From assembly GCA_017534745.1 (NCBI GenBank), contig JAFXVX010000013.1, positions 210,342 to 274,341 on the forward strand: a stretch of DNA of 64,000 nucleotides, in the 5' to 3' direction. Position numbers and translations under genes: made by a program. Below the pieces are notes generated by a model that saw only the letters and a program-made list of their open reading frames with translations, was not told the origin of the DNA and did not search any database. Of this stretch, positions 1-6,642 are shown one piece after another. Source of the DNA: Bacteroidales bacterium. GTDB lineage: Bacteria; Bacteroidota; Bacteroidia; Bacteroidales; UBA932. Every line of letters begins with the position of its first letter. Positions within the stretch are counted from its first letter, which is position 1.

Positions 1-306
1 GGTCGAAGCAGTGATTTCGGAGACGCCGCTGCCGACAAGCGTCACGGCGCCCTCCTCATCAACCGTCGCCACATCGGGCTCGGACGATGTATAGGAAATC
101 TCCATCCCGTAGGGATTGGAGAGCACGGGGAAAACATTTTCCTGCCCCAGCAGCGCCACAAAGGAAGCTTCGCTCCACGACAGGGTCGGATCATTAAGCG
201 CGGCCACAGAGGCATCTGGCGCATCCGGGCCCTGCATCGCATCACCGGACTTGCAGCCGACGGCCACAGCGGCGGCCAAAACGGCTATGATCATAACTTT
301 TTTCAT
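1..306 (-). CDS. Lipoprotein with bacterial Ig-like domain (3' end beyond window)
   Basis: The first 102 codons of a gene that leaves the window at its left edge. The protein opens with a lipoprotein signal peptide (MKKVMIIAVLAAA, then VGC as lipobox), so it is probably exported and anchored by an acylated cysteine. From about residue 40 it reads like a Big_2-type immunoglobulin fold, with the hallmark pattern SSEPDVATVDEEGAVTLVGSG seen in residues about 73-93. The start is the ATG whose complement is at 304-306; a good Bacteroidetes promoter sits directly upstream. Such domains occur in cell-surface and adhesion proteins. The specific function cannot be told because most of the protein is missing. 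Confidence 0.8.
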   Translation of the reverse strand, partial: MKKVMIIAVLAAAVAVGCKSGDAMQGPDAPDASVAALNDPTLSWSEASFVALLGQENVFPVLSNPYGMEISYTSSEPDVATVDEEGAVTLVGSGVSEITAST

Positions 307-312
307 AACAGG

Positions 313-341
313 CAAATATAAGAAATTCCCCTATTTGCAAA
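313..341 (-). promoter_or_regulatory. Promoter of the left-edge lipoprotein gene
   Basis: Minus-strand TATATTTG (complement at 313-320) matches the Bacteroidetes -7 element TAnnTTTG, and TTTG (complement at 338-341) stands 17 bases further upstream. The usual spacing is 19-21, so the -33 match is slightly tight. The start codon lies 6 bases past the -7 box, giving a very short leader. Confidence 0.55.
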
Positions 342-379
342 AAAAGTGCTAAATTAGTGCCGTAAATATAGGATTTACT

Positions 380-478
380 ATGAAACTAACACTCTCCCCC
401 GACAAGACCAAACTCTACTTCACCGTCGAAGGCGAGACCACCGAGTTCCACAAAGTATCCTCCTGGGAAGAAGACTAG
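380..478 (+). CDS. Small hypothetical protein, 32 aa
   Basis: An ATG-to-TAG frame of 33 codons (MKLTLSPDKTKLYF at its start, ending SSWEED). Codon usage is GC-rich in third positions like the neighbouring real genes, and the peptide looks like a compact beta-strand pair with an acidic tail. It fills the gap between the left-edge lipoprotein and the 494-1423 gene, and its stop codon lies in a palindrome shared with the convergent gene. No family is recognised. It could be a genuine small protein or the remnant of a longer one. Confidence 0.45.
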   Translation: MKLTLSPDKTKLYFTVEGETTEFHKVSSWEED

Positions 479-500
479 CGCCCCACCGTCGGGCTAGTCT
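472..500. terminator. Convergent inverted repeat holding both stop codons
   Basis: AGACTAGC at 472-479 pairs with the sequence ending GCTAGTCT at 500, an 8-bp stem around a C/G-rich loop. The TAG stop of the 32-aa ORF (476-478) and the TAG stop of the convergent minus-strand gene (494-496) lie in opposite arms. U-tracts are weak, so its strength as a bidirectional terminator is uncertain. Confidence 0.45.
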
Positions 501-1423
501 CTTTCGAGATAGTCGAGCTCCATGTCGTATTCGATCTCGCGGTCGGGGCCCTCGTCGAGGCCCGGGTCGAACTCCGAATAGGGGCACACGAGTTCCGTCG
601 CCGTCATCTCTTCGATGATTTCCTGCAGGTGAGACGGCAGGCGCGGGAAGAGATTATAACGGATACGATTCTCCAGATAATTGACGCTACGCGTGTAGTC
701 ATAGATGCTCCGCTTCGGGTCCACACCCTCCGGCGGCACTATGAAAGCAATTGATTTCCAGCCCAGTCCACTGCGAGTTTTCTTACAAACAGCAGCGAAC
801 CATCCCCCGGAAGCACCCTGCGCCTGCCCTGCGCCTTGGCCCGCAACCTGCGCCTGCCCGGTACTCCGCCCCATCTTCTTCAGCGGCCCGCAGACAACGT
901 CTGCAGCCCCCTTCGGGCTCTCACCCGCCCATCCCCGGCAGAACTCAAACACCGGCGCGAGTTCCGCCGGCACCCCCGTCAGCGCGGTTGCGGCCGCCTG
1001 CTGCAACAGACTGCCCTGCAATGGCGCGGCCGCTGTGAGCGACGGTCCGCCCTGGCCCCGCGCCGAAGTTGCTGCCGCCTGCTGCTGGCTGACTCCCGGC
1101 TTCACCAGCGCGCTGCTCCCCTGCTGGGCGGGCAGCTGCACCGCGACGCCGGGGAGCGTCTCGGCGTACACCGCCCACATCGTCCAGCGGGGAACGGCGC
1201 GCACGGAGTCGGCGCCCTCCCAGTGGCCGTCGCGGTAGCGCACGACGCGGTCGATCTGCCCGTCGCTCTTCACGGGCAGCCCGAGCGCCGGCAGGAACCG
1301 CCGGTTCGCCCGCGCATGCACCCGCGACGCGCTCAGCACCTCCTGCCCCGCCCCCTCCAGGGGCAGCAGCAACAGCAGTAGCGTCGCCGCCAGCGCCGCC
1401 AGTATGTACGCCCGGTTTTTCAT
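494..1423 (-). CDS. Secreted hypothetical protein with low-complexity Ala/Gly/Gln middle
   Basis: About 309 residues from the ATG at 1423. An upstream in-frame ATG would add eight residues, but MKNRAYILAALAATLLLLLL is a proper signal peptide start. After the signal comes a short ordered part with DRVVRYRDGHWEG, then a long Ala/Gly/Gln-rich stretch (roughly residues 90-215, with repeated GQAQ/AGQ words), then a conserved-looking acidic C-terminus containing YDYTRSVNYLENRIRYNLFP and ending EYDMELDYLERD. I do not recognise a family. It is probably periplasmic or outer-membrane associated. The low-complexity DNA is extremely GC-rich, which produces long false ORFs on the other strand. Confidence 0.65.
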   Translation of the reverse strand: MKNRAYILAALAATLLLLLLPLEGAGQEVLSASRVHARANRRFLPALGLPVKSDGQIDRVVRYRDGHWEGADSVRAVPRWTMWAVYAETLPGVAVQLPAQQGSSALVKPGVSQQQAAATSARGQGGPSLTAAAPLQGSLLQQAAATALTGVPAELAPVFEFCRGWAGESPKGAADVVCGPLKKMGRSTGQAQVAGQGAGQAQGASGGWFAAVCKKTRSGLGWKSIAFIVPPEGVDPKRSIYDYTRSVNYLENRIRYNLFPRLPSHLQEIIEEMTATELVCPYSEFDPGLDEGPDREIEYDMELDYLERD

Positions 1424-1512
1424 CGTATCGCCGTAAAGGTAAAACATTTACCCCGAATAATAAAACCGACTGCCCCCGCTGTCCACAAAACAACCCCAAA
1501 ACGTGGACGAAG

Positions 1513-1965
1513 CTAGAGGGCCGAGGTGAGCATCGCCTCGCAGCCAGCGAGGATGTCCTGGAAGGCGGTTTCGAAATCGCCCGTGTACCACGGATCCGCG
1601 ACGTCGCGGCCGATGCCCGTATATGACATCAGCAAGTGAACTTTCCCCTCCGGATCTGACGGGAAAATATACCGCAGCCACCGCAGATTGGAGGCGTCCA
1701 TACAAATGATCCGGTCGAACCGGTCATAATCCGCACGCGTAACCTGACGCGCCCGCTTCCCCTCATCGAACGCCACGCCATGCTGCCTCAGACACCGCTT
1801 CGCCGGCGGATAGATCGGATTCCCCTCCTCCTCCGCTGACACTGCCGCCGACTCGACATAATACTCCCCCTCCATCCCCCTCGCCTTCACCAGCGCCTTC
1901 ATCACAAACTCCGCCATCGGACTCCTGCAAATATTCCCATGGCACACAAACAGAATCTTAACCAT
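1513..1965 (-). CDS. Low-molecular-weight protein-tyrosine phosphatase
   Basis: 150 residues, the normal family length. The N-terminus holds the catalytic P-loop CHGNICRS (C-x5-R-S, cysteine at residue 8), and the C-terminal half has the general-acid motif DPWYTGDF. In this family the cysteine attacks phosphotyrosine, the arginine binds phosphate and the DP aspartate protonates the leaving group. The start is the ATG at 1965, which puts the P-loop at the canonical position; a longer frame adds eight residues upstream. Members either act on small phosphorylated substrates or dephosphorylate tyrosine kinases of polysaccharide export. Nothing here ties it to the distant capsule locus. It is a cytoplasmic, apparently monocistronic gene. 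Confidence 0.93.
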   Translation of the reverse strand: MVKILFVCHGNICRSPMAEFVMKALVKARGMEGEYYVESAAVSAEEEGNPIYPPAKRCLRQHGVAFDEGKRARQVTRADYDRFDRIICMDASNLRWLRYIFPSDPEGKVHLLMSYTGIGRDVADPWYTGDFETAFQDILAGCEAMLTSAL

Positions 1966-1986
1966 AACTCTCAGTTTCTCTAGAGA

Positions 1987-1994
1987 CAAATATA
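1987..1994 (-). promoter_or_regulatory. -7 element of the phosphatase gene
   Basis: Minus-strand TATATTTG, a perfect TAnnTTTG match, lies 21 bases upstream of the ATG at 1965. No clear TTTG was found at the -33 position, where the sequence is A/T-rich. Confidence 0.45.
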
Positions 1995-2115
1995 AGATTT
2001 ATAAATTTTATCTACCCCTTAAAAACTTTCAGACTACCCTTCATTTTTTTCTGTTTTTTATTGTCGAAATTTTTGTTTTTTATCCTATTCTGACATAAAA
2101 ACATATATTATTGTA

Positions 2116-2147
2116 GCTCGGCTCTCCACACCATCGGAGAGCCGGGC
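2116..2147 (+). promoter_or_regulatory. Strong leader hairpin upstream of the A/T-rich gene
   Basis: GCTCGGCTCTCC (2116-2127) pairs with GGAGAGCCGGGC (2136-2147) around an 8-base loop, a 12-bp stem with a single G-U pair. It is a GC-rich island in very A/T-rich DNA, 44 bases before the ATG at 2192. No gene ends just upstream on either strand, so it is not an obvious terminator. It may be an attenuator or mRNA stability structure; the role is unknown. Confidence 0.4.
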
Positions 2148-2191
2148 ATTCTTCACGATGAAGGGTGCAATAAAAATTTCCTGGACTAAAA

Positions 2192-2773
2192 ATGGAAGAT
2201 AAGAACAAGCGTAAAAACAAAAAAGCCAGACGTCTGAACTTTCATAAGGGGAGACAATCTCGCAATCCTTCTCAAACGAATGGCACTCCAAAGATACAAA
2301 TTCATTCCGGAACTGCAATACCCAAATTGGCAGTTCTGTCGAAAAAATATCTAGGAGTGAATGATCCTATGGGCTTTTTGACGGATATAAGACTTGCCAT
2401 AGGTCTTCCTGATTCAAAAGGAGCCAGCAAATATGGGGAAGTTACGATTCCTAATAAAAACGGCCAGATTCTACACGCATCGCTACGAGTAACAAATCAT
2501 CAGGCAAATGCTGAACAATACATCATCCATAACGCGAACCTGGATTATAACCTAAGTATCGTTGTTCGTCGAAAATGGAGAAGAAACACATTCGTTCCAC
2601 ATGACGATGTAAAACTAGACGAATACGTATATTACGGCCGATCCATAGCTTCAGGCAAGGATACTCTGACTAAAATAATTAACAGTATAATTGAATTTTT
2701 AAAAAGCGGCGTTTATGTCGACACAACCGGCGTAGCCTTGAAAAACACTTCTCCGGTCAAAAAACAGAAATAG
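2192..2773 (+). CDS. Hypothetical protein, A/T-rich probable transfer
   Basis: 193 residues from the ATG at 2192. The N-terminal 35 residues are strongly basic (MEDKNKRKNKKARRLNFHKG) with no signal peptide; residues about 60-190 look like an alpha/beta domain with NGQILHASLRVTNHQANAEQ and NLSIVVRRKWRRNTF, and the C-terminus is basic again (SPVKKQK). The alternation of a basic charge patch and a conserved-looking RVTNH segment would fit a nucleic-acid-binding or nuclease-like protein, but that is inference; I do not recognise the family. Base composition is much more A/T-rich than the flanking genes, and the gene stands alone between minus-strand genes, both suggesting acquisition by transfer. 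Confidence 0.6.
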   Translation: MEDKNKRKNKKARRLNFHKGRQSRNPSQTNGTPKIQIHSGTAIPKLAVLSKKYLGVNDPMGFLTDIRLAIGLPDSKGASKYGEVTIPNKNGQILHASLRVTNHQANAEQYIIHNANLDYNLSIVVRRKWRRNTFVPHDDVKLDEYVYYGRSIASGKDTLTKIINSIIEFLKSGVYVDTTGVALKNTSPVKKQK

Positions 2774-2799
2774 CCAAAGCGATGCCGCCGGCGGTATAC

Positions 2800-2937
2800 T
2801 TAGAGCATATAAAGATTAAGTCCGGTCTCTTCGTCGAAGAAGCGCGGCAAATGAGCGCCATCGAAACTTTCGACATATAGCTCGCAGGCGCCGTTGACTA
2901 TGGCGGAAAGGAAATATTCCGGAGTCCAAAAGGTTCC
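2800..2937 (-). pseudogene. Coding remnant in frame after the M6 protease stop
   Basis: Directly after the TAG of the M6 protease gene the same frame stays open for 45 codons to a TAA at 2800-2802. The translation looks like a real protein end (for example WTPEYFLSAIVNGACELYV and ending TGLNLYML), with normal GC-rich codons, and it lacks any start codon of its own. It is either a decayed downstream gene fragment or the original C-terminal end of the protease, cut off by a nonsense mutation. Stop-codon readthrough is possible but unsupported. Confidence 0.4.
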
Positions 2938-4767
2938 CTATTGAGCGACGACCGTAAGCTCGACGACTTTGGTTTCGCCGCTGGTGAGAGTGAGATGAGC
3001 CTCAACGAGGTGAGGGCCGGCGGTGAGGGGGACGGCAGGGCCGGCGAAGGGCGATACGGTGACGGAGGAGCCGACGGGCTCATCGTCAAAATACCACTGA
3101 ACGGATGAGACCGGCTGGGTCTCTGAAGTCACAAGCGAGAGGTCGAAGTTGCTTCCGGCCGTATAGACGCCGTTTCCGGGATTTGCTATCACGTTGTAAT
3201 TCAAGACAATCGAAGGCACGGATGCGACAACCGTCACCTGACCGGTAGAGGAGTTATACGAGATGGATGTAAGACGAACCTCCGATTCGACCCCGTTCCA
3301 ACTCTTACCCGTGAAGGAATTCCTTCCGGAGGCTCCGGTGAAGGTGAAGCCGGTGCTGTAGGTATAGCCCTCACTGTCTGCGAAAAACAATGATGTCCTG
3401 GCAGTTGCCGGTATCACATAGAAGCAGGGATGCGAACCGTTCTCATTGATGGCGTTGTAGGTCTCCCAGCTGCTCCAGAGAGCTGAAGCCGTAACACTTA
3501 CCGTACTACCGTAATTGTCGAGAACGGTAACCCTGCGGTCGGACTTGTCCACATGGTACACCAGCAGGCCGGCTTCCGGAAGCCCGGCGTCCCACCCCGT
3601 CTTGCTCCGGCACTCATACGCGAAATACTCTCCTGTCTTGTCGGTGGGCGACCTGTAAGCCACATTACCGCTCACACTTCCGAATGTATAAGTGTTGGAA
3701 ACATTGAATTCGCTGTAGGCCGATTCCGTCTGCCAGCCAAGGAGAATCCTTTCTTCCAGGTTGAAATACGGAGGAGTGCGACCTTCGTTATTGTATGAGC
3801 CTCCGCACATAGTGGAGAAGTCATACAGACCGCCGCATTCGCCGTTATCATCGTAGTCCGTGTCGTAGAAATCCGGAAGACCCATCGCGTGACCGAACTC
3901 GTGGCAGGCTGTGCCGATTCCGCACATCTTGCCTGCAAGCTCACCGTAACTCACGATCTCGTTGGTACAGGCGTACTTGTCAATCTTTTTCCCGCCAAGC
4001 GTGAGAGAGATACCGCCGCTGGTGAGTTCCCACTGGTGCGGCCATATACAGTTTGAACCGCCGCCATCGGCCTCACCCTTGCCGGCGTAGTACATAAACA
4101 CGAGGTCCACCGCGCCGTCGCCATCGTTGTCGTAACGGGAAAAATCAATGGAGGATGCCAGTGCCTCACAACCTTCTTTCACCGCCAACTCAGGCTGGCG
4201 GTCACTCCCCTGCTGGGAGGATGTGTTCCCGCCGTAATATTTTTGATTATTGGTAAGCCTGACCGGGCCGTAAACATCAAATATCGGCTCAAAATAGCCG
4301 TCTGAATTATCGTAGTAGAAATCACGTGCACTTCCTGTCGCACCGTTGACGTCGTACCCCTGCTGGTTCAGCAGGGCAGTGAAATCATCATTTGCAGTGC
4401 TGCTCTTGAAATACACATCGGAGAACTCCACCAGAATAACAAGGAAACGCTTCCGCCCGGAGGCTACGCCAGCCTTGGCGATGCTCCTGCGGTGAGCATT
4501 AACCGCCGCCCTGCGCTCGGCTCCTGCCGTGCGCCTCGCCCGGAGAGTGGACGCCGACACCGGACGGTAAAAGCCGTCCTCATCCTGCTCCACGACGCGT
4601 CCGGAAGCGTCTGTCGCCCAGTGGCAGAATTCGTCGCCGTGAAGGCGGATCTGAATGGTACTGCCGTCGGGCTGGGTCTGTTTGATCCATCCTCTGTAAG
4701 CGGGGACCGCACCGGCGGTAAAACCAATGCAGACAGCTGCAACAATCAATAAAACTATCCTTTTCAT
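2938..4767 (-). CDS. Secreted M6-family metalloprotease
   Basis: About 609 residues from the ATG at 4767; an in-frame extension of 14 residues upstream would overlap the previous gene and lacks signal features. Signal peptide MKRIVLLIVAAVCIGFTAG, then a propeptide-like region, then the M6 (immune inhibitor A-like) catalytic domain. The zinc motif CHEFGHAMGLPDFYDTD (HExxHxxGxxD) is at about residues 286-302, followed by the usual YDFSTMCGGSYN. A beta-rich C-terminal part ends in a PKD-like segment (SVQWYFDDEPVGSS). It is probably secreted or surface-attached and degrades proteins. The gene follows the lipoprotein gene 4775-6511 by 7 bases, so the two likely form one operon. A coding remnant follows its stop codon. 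Confidence 0.9.
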   Translation of the reverse strand: MKRIVLLIVAAVCIGFTAGAVPAYRGWIKQTQPDGSTIQIRLHGDEFCHWATDASGRVVEQDEDGFYRPVSASTLRARRTAGAERRAAVNAHRRSIAKAGVASGRKRFLVILVEFSDVYFKSSTANDDFTALLNQQGYDVNGATGSARDFYYDNSDGYFEPIFDVYGPVRLTNNQKYYGGNTSSQQGSDRQPELAVKEGCEALASSIDFSRYDNDGDGAVDLVFMYYAGKGEADGGGSNCIWPHQWELTSGGISLTLGGKKIDKYACTNEIVSYGELAGKMCGIGTACHEFGHAMGLPDFYDTDYDDNGECGGLYDFSTMCGGSYNNEGRTPPYFNLEERILLGWQTESAYSEFNVSNTYTFGSVSGNVAYRSPTDKTGEYFAYECRSKTGWDAGLPEAGLLVYHVDKSDRRVTVLDNYGSTVSVTASALWSSWETYNAINENGSHPCFYVIPATARTSLFFADSEGYTYSTGFTFTGASGRNSFTGKSWNGVESEVRLTSISYNSSTGQVTVVASVPSIVLNYNVIANPGNGVYTAGSNFDLSLVTSETQPVSSVQWYFDDEPVGSSVTVSPFAGPAVPLTAGPHLVEAHLTLTSGETKVVELTVVAQ

Positions 4768-4774
4768 ATCCCCG

Positions 4775-6511
4775 TTACTTCTTGATAATGAAACCTTTGC
4801 CACGGCCATCGCTGAGCCAGACCTTCGGTCCGTCCTCCTTGACGAGCGTCATCGAATAGGAGTTACTGAGCACTGAAGTGCTGCCGCGCCGCCAGGCAAC
4901 CGTCAGTCTGACATTGTCGCCCTTGACGTAGGACTTTTTGTACCCGGAGATCTCAAGTTCCTCAACATTGTCCGGATTGATCAGAGTGCAAGTCAACACC
5001 CCGGCGGAATTATATGACCTTGTCATCTGGTCGGTGCCTGGGTTGTACTCCCACTCGTACCCGGCCCCAAGCCAGCATCCGTACACGCTGTTATCCAGAA
5101 GCGGATCGACAGTGACGTCGCCGGAGGAGTGAACTCCGCGGCGGTAGATTACAACCTTCTCTATCTGATTGGAAATTGATGAATAACCGGAAAAACGCGG
5201 AGAGCCGGAGTTGTAGCAAAGGTATTTGTATGTGCCGCTCTTTGCTAACACGGTGGCCTCGCCTCCGACTATGCTTACGATCCAACTGCTTGTAGCGTCG
5301 ATTGTTGAGGACAGGGAAATCTTGTTTCTGGAGGTTGATGTCGCGATATAACCATCCCCGTCGTGGAAAGCCCAGGTTCCGCTCGAACTGCCGGCAGAAA
5401 GAGTGAGTATGCTGGCATCGCCGACAGACGTGATGACGTCGTTGGAAACGGTAATAGCAACAGCTCTGCGGATGTTGTCGCTGAAAGCGCCAAGGGCCTT
5501 GTCTCCGTCGATGTTTGCGATAATCACCTCATTCCCTGCGCTGAGCGTAGAAGCGTCGGTGACAAGTTCAAAATCGGTGGAGGTGCTGCCCGCACCGACT
5601 GGCTCCACTCCGGCCATATCCACAGAGAAAACCGCGACTCGCCCGGCTTCAAACTTGCGGCCCTCAGGGAACTGTATCATCTGCTCGTACACGCCGGCAC
5701 TTGTGTAGGCATGGACAACCAGCATCTCTCCCGAAACGCTCACCGGCGCACAGCCGAACCAGATATTGCTGGGGCTCGATGTGATGACCTTCACCGTGGA
5801 AGAGGTGCCGTAGTCGATCAGCTCATGGCCGTTCTCCCCTTCGGTGCACTTCCAGTACCAGTCGCCGACGACCGGAGTGGTGAAGGTAAACTCCACAGCC
5901 TCAAGCTCTTCATCCTGCCCGAGGGTGAAATTCGCCAGCGAAACACGCGCATAGGAGGTCAGGTGATGGAAATACATATCGATATCACGGATATTCGACG
6001 CCGTCGCGAAAGAAGCGCTGGACGCCGCGATGATAATTGCATTTTCATCGGGCGAAGAAGCCGTAGGAGTCTGCTCGCAGGGGATGCTCACCTTCCAGGC
6101 TTCGCGGCTGGGGCTCAACGCCTTAGCCGACGACGAAGGGCTCACGGCGTAGAAGGTGTACGGCCCGCTCACCCCGGCGAAACTGACGTCCGCGCTGAAC
6201 AACGCCGTGACGTGATCCTCCGACGGGGAGATGTCCGCCTTAACAGCACTGCCGTAGTTGAGGGAGAGCTTCAGCTCGGAGTCGTTGTCGGTCCAGAGCG
6301 TCGGCCTCACCCCGTCCTCCGCCTCACCGAACCGGGCCCTTGTCCCGGTCGAAACGGCACGGAAATTCACCGTCCTCACCTCCCCGTCACCAGCGACGGG
6401 AGCCTCCTCATCCACCCCCGGCTCCACCGCTTCGCGGGAGCAGGAGAAAAAAGCGGCGGCCGCCACTCCTGCGAGCGCGGCCAGCCAAATTTTAGCATTG
6501 ATTCGTTTCAT
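4775..6511 (-). CDS. Fimbrillin-like lipoprotein
   Basis: 578 residues from the ATG at 6511; the codon before it is GTG. Lipoprotein signal with lipobox ending FFSCSREA. Residues about 45-300 resemble the Mfa-like fimbrillin module: TRARFGEAEDG at the threonine-arginine start, LWTDND as the conserved W/D turn, and DMYFHHLTSYARVSLANFTL in the second half. Around residues 310-465 comes a beta-rich module beginning DFELVTDASTLSAGNEVIIA, which recurs twice in the neighbouring 6643-10182 protein. The C-terminus is a short separate beta domain. The protein should be exposed on the outer membrane. It lies upstream of, and probably in one operon with, the M6 protease. Confidence 0.75.
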   Translation of the reverse strand: MKRINAKIWLAALAGVAAAAFFSCSREAVEPGVDEEAPVAGDGEVRTVNFRAVSTGTRARFGEAEDGVRPTLWTDNDSELKLSLNYGSAVKADISPSEDHVTALFSADVSFAGVSGPYTFYAVSPSSSAKALSPSREAWKVSIPCEQTPTASSPDENAIIIAASSASFATASNIRDIDMYFHHLTSYARVSLANFTLGQDEELEAVEFTFTTPVVGDWYWKCTEGENGHELIDYGTSSTVKVITSSPSNIWFGCAPVSVSGEMLVVHAYTSAGVYEQMIQFPEGRKFEAGRVAVFSVDMAGVEPVGAGSTSTDFELVTDASTLSAGNEVIIANIDGDKALGAFSDNIRRAVAITVSNDVITSVGDASILTLSAGSSSGTWAFHDGDGYIATSTSRNKISLSSTIDATSSWIVSIVGGEATVLAKSGTYKYLCYNSGSPRFSGYSSISNQIEKVVIYRRGVHSSGDVTVDPLLDNSVYGCWLGAGYEWEYNPGTDQMTRSYNSAGVLTCTLINPDNVEELEISGYKKSYVKGDNVRLTVAWRRGSTSVLSNSYSMTLVKEDGPKVWLSDGRGKGFIIKK

Positions 6512-6598
6512 CACAAATCTTCCCGATTATCATACGTCGCAGGAGCAACATTTTCCCCTCCTACAGAAGTTTTTAATGATCTCTCGTTCCGGAGCAAG

Positions 6599-6620
6599 AG
6601 CCCGGCCGTGGGGCCGGGCT
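6599..6620 (-). terminator. Hairpin after the giant lipoprotein gene
   Basis: AGCCCGGCC (6599-6607) and GGCCGGGCT (6612-6620) form a perfect 9-bp GC-rich stem with a 4-base loop, 23 bases past the stop codon of the gene read from the minus strand. No immediate U-run follows on that strand, so termination efficiency is uncertain. Confidence 0.5.
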
Positions 6621-6642
6621 GGGAAAGCATAATATAGGAGAA

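Noticed and set aside
705-1238. Long plus-strand ORF (177 codons) over the minus-strand secreted protein gene
   Set aside because: It is antisense to a gene with a proper signal peptide; the product is Pro/Ala/Cys-rich without family features and arises from GC-rich low-complexity DNA.
5363-6637. Plus-strand ORF of 424 codons
   Set aside because: Antisense of the fimbrillin-like lipoprotein gene; composition is Arg/Gly-rich shadow protein with no recognisable domain.
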